NCBI GenBank assembly: GCA_043554545.1
Contig: CP121337.1
Coordinates: 4,402,001 to 4,466,000, forward strand
Direction: 5' to 3'
DNA length: 64,000 nt
Source: UBA7330 sp043554545
GTDB taxonomy: Bacteria; Bacteroidota; Bacteroidia; Cytophagales; Cyclobacteriaceae
Both the position numbers and the translations under genes were made by a program. Shown here piece after piece: positions 1 to 9,207 of this stretch. The notes beneath the pieces were generated by a model. The model had not been told where the DNA came from. It ran no database searches and was given only the letters and a program-made list of their open reading frames with translations. Positions within the stretch are counted from its first letter, which is position 1, and the number at the start of each line of letters is the position of its first letter.

Positions 1-2378
1 AGCCTCAGCCCACTTTTCACAAAAAGTTTGATATACTAGGAGAAGACTTATTGGTCCATCAGTCTAACTTTTACAAAAAATTTATCTCCTCTGAGTCTGG
101 CAAACAAATCAACAGGTTAGAGACAATCTTTCATGAAATAAATCCTGACATTGAATTTACTGGTTTAATCGCAGGATTAAGAGAAGGGTTTGTTGATCAC
201 TCACATGAACTCATTTGTTATACCGATCACCAAATTTTTGACCGATTTCATAAAGTTGTCTCCAAAGAAAAATTTAGTAAATCAAAGTCATTAACACTAA
301 AAGAATTAAAAACATTACAGCCGGGAGATTATGTAGTACATGTGGACTATGGAATTGGCAGGTTTGTTGGGATGGAAACTGTTGACAATAATGGTCATAA
401 GCAAGAAGCACTTCGGGTGATTTATAAAGATGACGATTTACTATATGTAAGTATCCATTCCCTGCACAAAATCTCCAGGTATTCAGGAAAAGAGGGCGCG
501 CCTCCAACAATAAGCAGGCTTGGATCGCCTGAATGGGAAAACAAAAAAAAGCGGGTTAAAAGCAAAATAAAGGATATCGCTAAAGACTTGATACAACTCT
601 ATGCCAAAAGAAAGGCTGCCCCGGGATTTGCTTTTGAACAAGACAATTACCTACAGGCAGAATTAGAGTCTTCATTTCTTTATCAGGACACACCGGACCA
701 GGCACTTGCAACTGTCGATGTAAAAAAAGACATGGAACAGCCTCATCCTATGGACCGACTGGTTTGCGGCGATGTGGGTTTTGGAAAAACAGAAGTTGCC
801 ATAAGAGCAGCTTTCAAGTCTGTTTTGAGTGGTAAGCAAGTCGCTGTACTGGTTCCAACAACGATACTTGCCTTGCAACATTACCGAACTTTCTCAGAAC
901 GTTTCTCTGAGTTTCCAGTAACCATTGATTATATCAACCGCTTCAAGACAACAAAAGACATAAGTGAGATTAAAAAGAAGATCAAAGAGGGGAAAATCGA
1001 CATTCTGATTGGTACGCATCGAGTAGTAAGCAAGGATATTGATTTTAAGGACCTTGGCCTTATGATTATTGATGAAGAGCAAAAATTTGGAGTAAAAGTA
1101 AAAGAGAAACTGAAAGAATTGCGGGTAAACGTAGATGCGTTAACATTAACTGCAACTCCCATCCCTCGAACTTTACACTTTTCTTTGCTGGGAGCCCGGG
1201 ATCTATCCATAATATCTACGCCTCCACCTAATAGAAGGGGAGTGACTACCGAAATCTGTGAATTCAGTGATGAAGTTATCAGAGATTCTATCAGCCACGA
1301 ACTCAGACGAGGTGGTCAGGTTTTCTTTGTTCACAACAGAGTAAATGACATAGAGAAAATTGCTAACATCGTTTTAAAGTTGGTGCCAGATGCTTCCATA
1401 GGCATTGCACATGGTCAAATGGATGGTAAGCAACTAGAAAAAGTAATGCTCAAGTTTATTAATGGGGAGTATGATGTACTGGTTTCTACCAACATCATTG
1501 AATCTGGTCTGGACATACCCAACGCAAATACCATTATTATCAATTCCGCTCATGCATTTGGATTGTCTGACCTTCATCAAATGCGTGGCAGAGTGGGGCG
1601 ATCAAATACAAAAGCTTATTGCTATTTATTAACACCTCCTGCATCGTCACTTTCTTCAGATGCCAGAAAACGATTGAATACACTTGAAGAGTTTTCAGAA
1701 CTTGGGGATGGGTTTAAGGTTGCGATGCGAGACCTGGATATTCGAGGGGCAGGAAATCTACTTGGATCTGAACAAAGCGGTTTTATCAACGACATTGGTT
1801 TCGAAATGTATCATAAAATTATCGATGAGGCAGTAAACGAGCTAAAGGAAAATGAATTCAAAAGTTTGTTTGAGGAAGAGATGCTTAAAAGCGAAGAGCT
1901 GGAAAAGATGGTGGATGATTGCGTGATAGAAACAGACCTTGAACTAATTATTCCAGAAACCTACGTCTCCAATATTTCAGAAAGACTGTCACTATATTCT
2001 GAACTTGACAGCATCAATGATGCAACGTCATTAAAGAATTTTGAAAGTTCAATAAAAGACCGGTTTGGAAGCATTCCTGAAAGCGTACATAACCTTATTG
2101 AATCTGTTCAACTACGCTGGCTAGCTAGCAAGATTGGTTTTGAAAAACTGGTGATCAAAAACGAGGTGATGAAGTGCTACCTTTCTGAAAGCCGTGATGA
2201 AAAATATTTTAAATCGGATAGTTTCGGAGCTGTTCTTGCTTTTATACAGCAAAACGCTAAAGTCTGTAATATGAAAGAGTATAAAAACAAGTTAATCATC
2301 AGCATTAGAGGTATAAAAGAGGTAAATGAGGGGATCAAAACGCTTAATTCGATGATATTACAGACAACAAATGCATAA
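1..2378 (+). CDS. mfd: Transcription-repair coupling factor Mfd, C-terminal two thirds (partial)
   Basis: The reading frame is open to the left edge, so the start lies outside the window; about 791 residues are visible of the usual roughly 1,100. Mfd is a DNA translocase that removes stalled RNA polymerase from lesions and recruits UvrA. Visible in order: the RNA-polymerase-interacting region (GDYVVHVDYGIGRFVG, bases about 325-372), the Walker A box GDVGFGKTE near 767-793, the Walker B form DEEQ near 1071, the TATPIPRT motif near 1153, the second helicase lobe with QMRGRVGR near 1578, and the C-terminal TRCF domain (from about 1900). The missing part is the UvrB-like N-terminus. No close downstream partner: 141 bases separate it from gldJ. 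Confidence 0.97.
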   Translation, partial: PQPTFHKKFDILGEDLLVHQSNFYKKFISSESGKQINRLETIFHEINPDIEFTGLIAGLREGFVDHSHELICYTDHQIFDRFHKVVSKEKFSKSKSLTLKELKTLQPGDYVVHVDYGIGRFVGMETVDNNGHKQEALRVIYKDDDLLYVSIHSLHKISRYSGKEGAPPTISRLGSPEWENKKKRVKSKIKDIAKDLIQLYAKRKAAPGFAFEQDNYLQAELESSFLYQDTPDQALATVDVKKDMEQPHPMDRLVCGDVGFGKTEVAIRAAFKSVLSGKQVAVLVPTTILALQHYRTFSERFSEFPVTIDYINRFKTTKDISEIKKKIKEGKIDILIGTHRVVSKDIDFKDLGLMIIDEEQKFGVKVKEKLKELRVNVDALTLTATPIPRTLHFSLLGARDLSIISTPPPNRRGVTTEICEFSDEVIRDSISHELRRGGQVFFVHNRVNDIEKIANIVLKLVPDASIGIAHGQMDGKQLEKVMLKFINGEYDVLVSTNIIESGLDIPNANTIIINSAHAFGLSDLHQMRGRVGRSNTKAYCYLLTPPASSLSSDARKRLNTLEEFSELGDGFKVAMRDLDIRGAGNLLGSEQSGFINDIGFEMYHKIIDEAVNELKENEFKSLFEEEMLKSEELEKMVDDCVIETDLELIIPETYVSNISERLSLYSELDSINDATSLKNFESSIKDRFGSIPESVHNLIESVQLRWLASKIGFEKLVIKNEVMKCYLSESRDEKYFKSDSFGAVLAFIQQNAKVCNMKEYKNKLIISIRGIKEVNEGIKTLNSMILQTTNA

Positions 2379-2519
2379 AACACACTTTTTTACACAATTT
2401 TTTTCCATTTTTGGCATTAGTTATGTTGTACGATTAATACTGTACTAAATATTACATGTATTTTTGTATTAATTGTATTAATTAGTATTTTGTGCGCGTC
2501 AAAGTAAATTAAACAGGTT

Positions 2520-3842
2520 ATGAAAAGATTTGTGAATGCAGTAATGTATCCAACATCGGTGCTATCCGTGTTGGTTTTCCTCGCTTCCTGCGGGGGTGGT
2601 GGGGGTCAACCCACCAGTTCTAATCCGGGCTCTATCAGTAATGCCACGGGATTAGAATTTAACGAAGAAGGAGGATTTCAAGTAAATGATTTTAGTGGTC
2701 AACCAGAAGGTCCAAACCTCGTATTCATCGAAGGTGGAAGGACTGTAATGGGGACTTTTGAAGAAGATGTAACTCATGCTCATGATAATGTTGAGCGAAC
2801 AGTTACCGTTGCTTCTTTTTATATGGATGAAACTGAAGTTTCAAATATTAATTGGTTAGAGTATGAGTTTTACATCAAACAAGACTCTGATGAATATTTT
2901 TGGAAAAACAACCTACCAGATACTACCGTTTGGACAAGAGACTTAGCATTTAATGATCCTTATGTAGATCACTATTATCGCTATCCTGGTTTTCGATACT
3001 TTCCTGTTGTAGGAGTTAACTGGAGACAAGCTGTAAACTATTGTAAGTGGAGAACGCAGGTCGTAAACCTTAAACTTGCAGAAGATGCAGGTTTATTAGA
3101 TCCATTGGCTGGTGGAGATGCAGAATTTGCTGGAGCAGAGGGAAGCTCTCTTGGAGGTGCACCACAAAGAATTCCCTTAGAGTCAGGAGTTGTACTTCCA
3201 GATTACAGGCTTCCTACCGAAGCTGAGTGGGAATACGCTGCTCAGGCACTTATCGGAACACAATGGTTGGATGAGAACCAAACACATAGAAGACTTTATC
3301 CTTGGGATGGTCATGCATTGAGAAATCCTTACGGAAAAAGCATGGGTTACTTTTTGGCTAATTTTAAACGTGGTCGTGGTGACTATGCAGGTATCGCTGG
3401 GAAGCTAAATGATGGCGCCATGATTCCTACTTATGTTTATGATTATCCCCCTAACGATTTCGGACTATACAATATGGCTGGAAACGTAAACGAATGGGTA
3501 CAGGATGTATATCGTCCTTTAACTTTTCAGGATGTTGCAGATATGAACCCTGTTAGAAGAGATGGAAAATTAGACCCAAGGGAAACTTATGATGCAGGAT
3601 GGACTTTCATTGGTAATGAAGATTTTTATACGGAAGAAGATTGGGTAGAAACATCAGGTCTTCAGAGTGCCTATAACATAGATAATCCTCCAACTAAAAG
3701 AATGAGGGTATACAAAGGTGGCTCATGGGCTGATGTAGCTTATTGGATGTCACCAGGAACTCGAAGAGCACTTTTTGAAGATTCTGCTACTGCTACGATA
3801 GGATTTAGATGTGCCATGATCAGAGCTGGTACTAATTATTAA
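2520..3842 (+). CDS. gldJ: GldJ-like gliding motility / type IX secretion lipoprotein (formylglycine-enzyme fold)
   Basis: Predicted 440-residue lipoprotein. A signal peptide ends in the lipobox LASC with lipidated Cys24, followed by a Gly-rich linker. The rest is a SUMF1/formylglycine-generating-enzyme fold: a VFIEGGRTVMGTF start, DETEVSNINWLEY, RLPTEAEWEYAA, NDFGLYNMAGNVNEW and a GGSW...GFRCA end. GldJ and GldK share this fold; the internal ANFKRGRGDYAGIAGKLNDG block and EWVQDVYRP resemble GldJ as I remember it rather than GldK. In Flavobacterium johnsoniae GldJ (about 560 residues) is needed for gliding and stabilises GldK; this one is shorter. No gldKLMN cluster is in view, so GldJ rather than GldK is inferred from motifs only. 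An intrinsic terminator follows. Confidence 0.75.
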   Translation: MKRFVNAVMYPTSVLSVLVFLASCGGGGGQPTSSNPGSISNATGLEFNEEGGFQVNDFSGQPEGPNLVFIEGGRTVMGTFEEDVTHAHDNVERTVTVASFYMDETEVSNINWLEYEFYIKQDSDEYFWKNNLPDTTVWTRDLAFNDPYVDHYYRYPGFRYFPVVGVNWRQAVNYCKWRTQVVNLKLAEDAGLLDPLAGGDAEFAGAEGSSLGGAPQRIPLESGVVLPDYRLPTEAEWEYAAQALIGTQWLDENQTHRRLYPWDGHALRNPYGKSMGYFLANFKRGRGDYAGIAGKLNDGAMIPTYVYDYPPNDFGLYNMAGNVNEWVQDVYRPLTFQDVADMNPVRRDGKLDPRETYDAGWTFIGNEDFYTEEDWVETSGLQSAYNIDNPPTKRMRVYKGGSWADVAYWMSPGTRRALFEDSATATIGFRCAMIRAGTNY

Positions 3843-3865
3843 GATACTGCGTCACAAATAATACG

Positions 3866-3898
3866 AAAACCGGGTCAGTAAATTGATCCGGTTTTTTT
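3866..3898. terminator. Bidirectional intrinsic terminator between gldJ and comF
   Basis: Stem 3866-3877 (AAAACCGGGTCA) pairs with 3884-3895 (TGATCCGGTTTT), with one G-T wobble and a 6-base loop. A T-run follows on the + strand and an A-run precedes it, so it can end both convergent genes. comF stops inside the T-run. Confidence 0.85.
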
Positions 3899-4607
3899 AT
3901 GCTCCTGCAGCAATGGCAATCAAATAAATTTCGGCCACCTCACACTTCGCAATCTGTGATGAAAGTGAGCCTAATGTAGCACCTGTTGTAAGTACATCAT
4001 CTACCAACATCACTTTTTTGTTCTTGAGCTTCTTCGGTTCAGGAATAGCAAATACTTCTCCTACATTTTCCCAACGATTTACTTTTGATTTCTTTGTTTG
4101 AGTAGACGTATATTTCATTCTATGCAAGAGGTTTGGATCCATTGGAACATTCAGGATATCCGATAGGCCCTGGGCTATCAATTCACTTTGATTGTAGCCT
4201 CTCCTTTTTAGCTTTTTTGGGTGCAGCGGAACGGGAAGAATGTAATCTGGCTTAAGCAGGGTATGTTTATTAAGATCTTCTGCATACATACGACCAAGTA
4301 ATATTCCTAAATCTGTTTCCCCTTTATATTTCAGCTTATGAATTAATTTTCTGGTGATTCCTTGTCTGTTATAGTCTAAGAAGCTTGAGACATGCTTTAT
4401 TTTAGATTCATAAGCAAACTTTTGAAATAATCTATTTGTTGGAATATTATAGTCTTTTGTCTTTGGAAGAGATATTTTGCAGCTTGAACAGATATATTGC
4501 TCATCCCTTACCAGGGTATCATTACAATTAATACAAATGGCTGGAAACACATTAAGTATAAAATCTTTCCACAGTTCAGCTGATACACTTAGTAAATTCA
4601 TTGCCAA
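3897..4607 (-). CDS. comF: ComF family phosphoribosyltransferase-like protein
   Basis: 236 residues, normal for ComF. Near the N-terminus a zinc-ribbon-like pair of CxxC motifs (CINC at about 24-27, CSSC at about 40-43) is followed by a type I phosphoribosyltransferase domain with PVPLHPKKLKRRGYNQSELIA and the PRPP-binding loop VMLVDDVLTTGATL near the C-terminus. ComF-family proteins are linked to DNA uptake in competent bacteria, but in Bacteroidota they are widespread and their substrate is unknown. It is convergent with gldJ and divergent from the small gene at 4629, with only 21 bases between the two starts, so their promoters must overlap the coding regions or each other. Confidence 0.9.
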   Translation of the reverse strand: MAMNLLSVSAELWKDFILNVFPAICINCNDTLVRDEQYICSSCKISLPKTKDYNIPTNRLFQKFAYESKIKHVSSFLDYNRQGITRKLIHKLKYKGETDLGILLGRMYAEDLNKHTLLKPDYILPVPLHPKKLKRRGYNQSELIAQGLSDILNVPMDPNLLHRMKYTSTQTKKSKVNRWENVGEVFAIPEPKKLKNKKVMLVDDVLTTGATLGSLSSQIAKCEVAEIYLIAIAAGA

Positions 4608-4628
4608 AATTTAATGTATTTCCGTTAA

Positions 4629-4991
4629 ATGGTATTTAAAAAAGACATAACATTAGAAAGGCAATGGGTCAAGTTGCTGGATACAATAGAATCGAGAATT
4701 GATAAAAAGCCCAAAGACTTAAATGCTGTGATTTTTCTCATAGGGGTACAGGAATTAGGAAAGGGTACTGTAAATTTTTCTAAAGAAGAAAAACAAGATT
4801 TGATGCACATTGCTATCTGTAAAGTGCTTTCCTATTCTGGATTTTATGAATTAGAAGGAATAGACAATCAAGGATGGCCTCATTGGAAATTAATCAAAGA
4901 TTTGCCGCATTTCGATCTACTAGAACAAGAAAAATTACTTAAAATGCATATCATTGAATATTTCCAAAAAGAACTTGATCTTGTACTTTGA
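4629..4991 (+). CDS. Hypothetical protein, 120 residues
   Basis: Not assigned to a family. The protein is soluble and mixed helical, with a hydrophobic stretch NAVIFLIGVQELGKG (about 32-46) and a C-terminal part rich in Leu, Lys and Glu. It has no Cys pairs, signal peptide or membrane helix. The start is the ATG at 4629, 21 bases from the divergent comF start; it is followed by 31 bases and then the DUF4175 gene on the same strand, so it may be the first gene of the run that ends at 13645. Its codon use resembles its neighbours. I recall similar short proteins beside comF in related genomes, but that is memory, not shown here. Confidence 0.8.
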   Translation: MVFKKDITLERQWVKLLDTIESRIDKKPKDLNAVIFLIGVQELGKGTVNFSKEEKQDLMHIAICKVLSYSGFYELEGIDNQGWPHWKLIKDLPHFDLLEQEKLLKMHIIEYFQKELDLVL

Positions 4992-5022
4992 TCTTAATTT
5001 AGAATAATACGTATTGTTATAT

Positions 5023-8000
5023 ATGTCTTCGGATAGCATCAAACATAAAATCAATCAATTCAAAAGGAAATTTTACCTTAGACAACTGGTAAAAGGGGGT
5101 TTAGTAACATTTCTCGCCTCCGTTTCGCTGTTTCTAATCGTTATTATCCTTGAAAACGATTTTTGGTTTCCTTCGTCCGTTCGTCTTTTCCTACTCATTG
5201 CCTTAATCCTTTTCTTCCTCATTCCTTTTATTAGCCTGGTCATTATTCCTACGCTCAAACTGTTAAATATCAACATTGGTAAAAACCTGACAGATGTAGA
5301 AGCTTCAAGAGAGATTGGTAAACACTTCCCGGAAATAAACGATAAGCTTGTTAACTATCTGCAAATCAGTGAGTTAGATTCTGGTGATCAGTCATTAATT
5401 CATGCAGCAGTAGCACAAAAGACAGAAGAACTAAAAATCTTTGAGTTTAAGGAGGCCATTAAATTTTCAGTAATCAAAAAATACTTCCTCGCTTTTCTTG
5501 CTTTAATTTTTGTTGTTTCTCTTTTATCATTCATTAATACCCCAGTCATCACGGAGAGTTCTAAAAGAATTATCCTTTATAACCAGATATTCAAAAAGCA
5601 GGCTCCCTTTGAATTTATTCTCAATAACAAGGACCTGAGTGTTTTTAGAAATGAGCCATTGGATCTCCGACTTTCTGTCAATGGAGAGAGCATACCTGAG
5701 TCTGTATACATTGTGCTCGATAACAGGAAAATAAAACTTTCAAAAAGAGATCAGGGAGCTTTTCAGTTTAAACTAAATAATCTTAATAAAAATCTAACAT
5801 TTCAATTTGAGGCCGCGGGCTACACCTCTGATTCCTATGAAATAAAGGTGCTGGATCGACCTGAACTTAGAACATTTTCTATAGATCTGGATTACCCTGC
5901 ATACACGAGGTTAAATGATGAAGAAGTTTCTAATACAGGAAACTTATCTATACCTGAAGGCACGAAGGTTCAATGGAATCTCAAAACCAATAACACAAGC
6001 TCTGCATATTTCATTATTTCAGAAAAAAAAGAACCATTTGAAAAAATCGGGGACAAAGGCTTTTCTTACGAAAAAGTAGCTTTGAATGATTTTATCTATC
6101 ACCTACAGCTAAGCAATGAGTATGGAAAGAACAGGTCTGAAATTGAATACCAGGTAAACATCAGTAAGGATGAATACCCTCAGATCAAGATGCTCTACTT
6201 ACCAGATACGATTCTATACCAATCCATCTCCTTATCTGGTAACATGCACGATGATTATGGCATATCAAAAATACAACTAAGCTATCGGAAGAAATACAAT
6301 CAGAAATTCAAAACAGTTACTTTGCTAGGTAACATTCGAGAAAAAGACCCAAAATTCTTCTTCAATTGGCCGGTAGACTCCCTTAACCTTTCTTCGTCAG
6401 AAATGCTGGAGTTTTATATAAGTGGTTTTGACAATGATGGAATCAATGGATCCAAAGAAACACGCACTCAGAAATACTTCTTCAAAAAACCTGATAAAAA
6501 AGCAGTTGAAAGTTTACTTGATGATAAGTCTCGCAAGTCTGAAGAAAAATTAGACAAAGCAAAACGCGAGGCCGAGTCCCTAAATGAAAAACTTAAAGAG
6601 CTGGAAGAGCGACTGAAAACCAGAAACAAAATGGAATGGCAGGAGGAGAAGATGGCTGATGATATCCTCAAAGACAGAGAAAATATTGAAAAATCAATTG
6701 AAGAATTAAAAGAACAATTTGATAATTTAAAGAAAAGTCAGGATGAATTTCTGGATCAAGACAAGCAAATTCAAGAGAAATCAGAACAGCTTCAGAATCT
6801 GATGAATGAACTTTTGGATGAAGAAACTAAGAAGCTTTACGATGAACTAAAAAAATTACTTGAAGAAAATGCAAGTTCCGACCAGGTGCGTAACCAATTG
6901 AATAAACTTGAGAGAAATGAAAAAAACCTCGAAAAAGAATTGGAACGAGCACTTGAATTATTCAAAAAACTAAAGTTGGAATCGTTGATGGGTGAAAACA
7001 TTAAGGATCTAGAAAACCTCGCAGAGAAGCAAGAATCCCTGGCTAATCAAAAAGAAAATGCAGATCTCCAATCTAAACAGGAAGAAATTCAGGAGGAATT
7101 CAAAGAGATAGAGGACAAGATCAGTAAGATGGAAGAGCTAAATCAGGAGCTAAAGAATCCAGAACCACTAAAAGACTTTGATAAAGATGAGCAAGAAATT
7201 GAAAAAAATCTGGAGGAACTATCACAGGAATTAAAAGAGAAACCAAAGCCAAGCAACGAAACCAAAACCAAGCAACAACAAACCAGCGAGCAGATGAAGT
7301 CTCTTGCTCAGGAAATGTCTGAAATGCAAAGTAACATGGAGATGGACATGATTCAGGAGAACATGGATAACCTGAGAAATATACTAGATAACCTGGTAAG
7401 ATTGTCTTTTGATCAAGAAGGAATTATCAATAATTTTAGAGGAGTTAGACAATCTGACCCCAGGTTTATAGAGTTATCTCAAGAACAACTTCAGCTGATG
7501 GACAATGCAAAGGTCATTGAAGATAGTTTATATGCCCTTTCCGAACGTGTCTTTCAAATCTCCGCATTTGTCACACGAGAAGTTGGTGAAATCAATGAAA
7601 ATTTAAATGCCTCTATGTATGAACTCAGAGAACGCAACAAAGGGAAAGCCATGAGTCACCAGCAATTTGCAATGACTTCAGTTAACAATCTAGCACTTCT
7701 ACTATCTGACGTCCTTGAACAAATGCAAAATGCCATGAGCATGGCCTCAGGGAACCAGCCAAATCAACAGCCATCTCTGAGTGAGCTACAGAAACAACTA
7801 AGCCAGCAAATTGATGAACTTAAGAAAAGTGGTAAATCAGGCAGGCAAATGTCAGAAGAGTTAGCCAGAATGGCTGCCGAACAGGAAATGATCCGTCAGC
7901 AAATGGAGTCATTAAAAGAAAAGTTAGAAGGCCAACCAAATGGGGATCCAGGAAATAACCTCAGCGAGATCATCAAGGAAATGGAACAAAGCGAAATGGA

Positions 8001-8283
8001 TCTGGTTAATAAACAATTAACTCAAAGACTTATTGATCGTCAAAAAAGACTGGTAACTAAAATGCTAGAGGCAGAAGAATCCATGCGAGAACAAAAAGTT
8101 GATCAGGAAAGAGAAGGGGAAACTGCCGATAACTATCAACGAAAAAACCCTCCTGCATTTGAAGAGTATCTCAAAGCAAGGCAAAATGAGATTGAATTAT
8201 TAAAAACTATACCGATAGAGCTAAATCCATTTTATAAAAAAGAAGTAAACGACTATTTTAGACGATTAAGTGAAGAGGAATAA
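5023..8283 (+). CDS. DUF4175 family protein: membrane-anchored, long coiled coil
   Basis: 1,086 residues from the ATG at 5023; a TTG three codons earlier is possible but less likely. The N-terminus has two membrane segments (about 25-45 and 50-80) and a third at about 155-175, a DUF4175 architecture. Residues about 200-490 look like beta-rich periplasmic modules. Residues about 490-1000 are a very long charged coiled coil rich in Glu, Lys and Gln with a few breaks (for example NLVRLSFDQEGIINNFRGVR). The family is conserved in Bacteroidota and its role is unknown. It is followed after 3 bases by the anti-sigma-type ATPase and then ybeY-mnmG, an order I recognise from other Bacteroidota. Confidence 0.88.
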   Translation: MSSDSIKHKINQFKRKFYLRQLVKGGLVTFLASVSLFLIVIILENDFWFPSSVRLFLLIALILFFLIPFISLVIIPTLKLLNINIGKNLTDVEASREIGKHFPEINDKLVNYLQISELDSGDQSLIHAAVAQKTEELKIFEFKEAIKFSVIKKYFLAFLALIFVVSLLSFINTPVITESSKRIILYNQIFKKQAPFEFILNNKDLSVFRNEPLDLRLSVNGESIPESVYIVLDNRKIKLSKRDQGAFQFKLNNLNKNLTFQFEAAGYTSDSYEIKVLDRPELRTFSIDLDYPAYTRLNDEEVSNTGNLSIPEGTKVQWNLKTNNTSSAYFIISEKKEPFEKIGDKGFSYEKVALNDFIYHLQLSNEYGKNRSEIEYQVNISKDEYPQIKMLYLPDTILYQSISLSGNMHDDYGISKIQLSYRKKYNQKFKTVTLLGNIREKDPKFFFNWPVDSLNLSSSEMLEFYISGFDNDGINGSKETRTQKYFFKKPDKKAVESLLDDKSRKSEEKLDKAKREAESLNEKLKELEERLKTRNKMEWQEEKMADDILKDRENIEKSIEELKEQFDNLKKSQDEFLDQDKQIQEKSEQLQNLMNELLDEETKKLYDELKKLLEENASSDQVRNQLNKLERNEKNLEKELERALELFKKLKLESLMGENIKDLENLAEKQESLANQKENADLQSKQEEIQEEFKEIEDKISKMEELNQELKNPEPLKDFDKDEQEIEKNLEELSQELKEKPKPSNETKTKQQQTSEQMKSLAQEMSEMQSNMEMDMIQENMDNLRNILDNLVRLSFDQEGIINNFRGVRQSDPRFIELSQEQLQLMDNAKVIEDSLYALSERVFQISAFVTREVGEINENLNASMYELRERNKGKAMSHQQFAMTSVNNLALLLSDVLEQMQNAMSMASGNQPNQQPSLSELQKQLSQQIDELKKSGKSGRQMSEELARMAAEQEMIRQQMESLKEKLEGQPNGDPGNNLSEIIKEMEQSEMDLVNKQLTQRLIDRQKRLVTKMLEAEESMREQKVDQEREGETADNYQRKNPPAFEEYLKARQNEIELLKTIPIELNPFYKKEVNDYFRRLSEEE

Positions 8284-8286
8284 AAA

Positions 8287-8688
8287 ATGAATGAAATTCA
8301 AATCCAGATACCCTCTCTTTCTGAAAACATCAGAATCATTGAGAGTTTCATTGATAATGCGAAAGAAAAGTATGCATTAGATGATGACATTTATGGTAAC
8401 ATTATGATTGCCGTCACAGAATCTGTGAACAATGCTATTCTACATGGGAATAAAAATGACAGTAAAAAGAATGTCACCCTTAAGCTATTATTAGAAAATA
8501 GTCAAATAAAATTCATTGTGTCAGACCAGGGAGTGGGTTTTGATTTCCACAGTCTTCCTGATCCAACTTCACCAGAGAATCTAAGCAAGCCTGGAGGTAG
8601 GGGTATCTTTCTAATGAAACACCTCTGCGATGAAGTTCACTTTAACGATGAAGGAAGACAAGTTGAAATGTCCTTCTACTTAACTTAA
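8287..8688 (+). CDS. RsbW-like ATP-binding protein (GHKL anti-sigma-type kinase)
   Basis: 133 residues forming one HATPase_c_2 domain. The N-box ESVNNAILHGN (about 46-56), the G1 box DQGVGFD (about 80-86) and the G2 box GGRGIFLMKHLCDEV (about 104-118) are all present, so ATP binding is expected. Proteins of this size in the RsbW/SpoIIAB group bind a sigma factor or phosphorylate an anti-sigma antagonist. Neither a STAS-domain partner nor a sigma gene is in the window, so the partner is unknown. It sits 3 bases after the DUF4175 gene and 9 bases before ybeY, which suggests co-transcription and translational coupling. Confidence 0.88.
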   Translation: MNEIQIQIPSLSENIRIIESFIDNAKEKYALDDDIYGNIMIAVTESVNNAILHGNKNDSKKNVTLKLLLENSQIKFIVSDQGVGFDFHSLPDPTSPENLSKPGGRGIFLMKHLCDEVHFNDEGRQVEMSFYLT

Positions 8689-8697
8689 TTTTGAGGA

Positions 8698-9126
8698 ATG
8701 TCCTCAATAGAATTCCAGGCCACTGAGAATGATTTTGATTATCCCTTTGATATCAAAACCTATCAGAACTGGATCAAAAGGATAATACTTAATGAAGCTT
8801 ACCAATTAGATACACTATCATTTGTATTCACATCCGATGAAAAACTACTGGAAATCAATAAGACTTACCTAAATCATGACACCTATACTGATATTATCAC
8901 CTTTGATTACTGCGAGAAAACAGAAGTGATCAATGGTGAAATTCTTATTAGTGTTGATCGTATAAATGAAAACGCGAAGAAATTCAAAGTTACCTACCTA
9001 CACGAGCTATCCAGGGTAATGGCTCATGGAGTTCTTCATCTACTCGGATATAAGGACAAAACATCAAATGAAAAATCTATTATGCGTAAGAAAGAAGATG
9101 CGTGTATATCTTTGCTAAAAATATAA
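8698..9126 (+). CDS. ybeY: rRNA maturation RNase YbeY, with Asp at the third zinc position
   Basis: 142 residues. YbeY is a single-strand endoribonuclease involved in 16S rRNA 3'-end maturation and ribosome quality control. The conserved TDIITFDY block (about 64-71) and the zinc-site motif are visible. The usual motif is HGxLHLxGYDH with three His ligands; here it reads HGVLHLLGYKDK, so His110 and His114 are kept but the third ligand position is Asp120. I believe this form is common in Bacteroidota, where Asp could serve as a ligand. The start ATG at 8698 has a GAGGA ribosome binding site just before it. A parS-like pair lies between this gene and mnmG. Confidence 0.93.
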   Translation: MSSIEFQATENDFDYPFDIKTYQNWIKRIILNEAYQLDTLSFVFTSDEKLLEINKTYLNHDTYTDIITFDYCEKTEVINGEILISVDRINENAKKFKVTYLHELSRVMAHGVLHLLGYKDKTSNEKSIMRKKEDACISLLKI

Positions 9127-9127
9127 C

Positions 9128-9141
9128 GTTCCACGTGGAAC
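9128..9141. other. parS-like palindrome 1
   Basis: GTTCCACGTGGAAC is a perfect 14-base palindrome centred on CACGTG. It differs from the general bacterial parS consensus TGTTNCACGTGAAACA at two positions of the 16-mer (the outer T and one base of the right arm). It lies directly after the ybeY stop codon, 46 bases centre to centre from a better match. Confidence 0.65.
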
Positions 9142-9172
9142 AATTGGTGGCGTCCGAATCGTTTCTCAACTA

Positions 9173-9188
9173 TGTTCCACGTGAAACA
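9173..9188. other. parS site 2 (full match to consensus)
   Basis: TGTTCCACGTGAAACA matches the 16-base parS consensus TGTTNCACGTGAAACA at every position. ParB binds parS and, with ParA and SMC, segregates the newly copied origin. parS sites cluster near oriC in most bacteria that have them. It ends 19 bases before the mnmG start codon. No parA or parB gene is in this window. Confidence 0.85.
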
Positions 9189-9207
9189 TATTATTAAAGT
9201 GTAGGCA

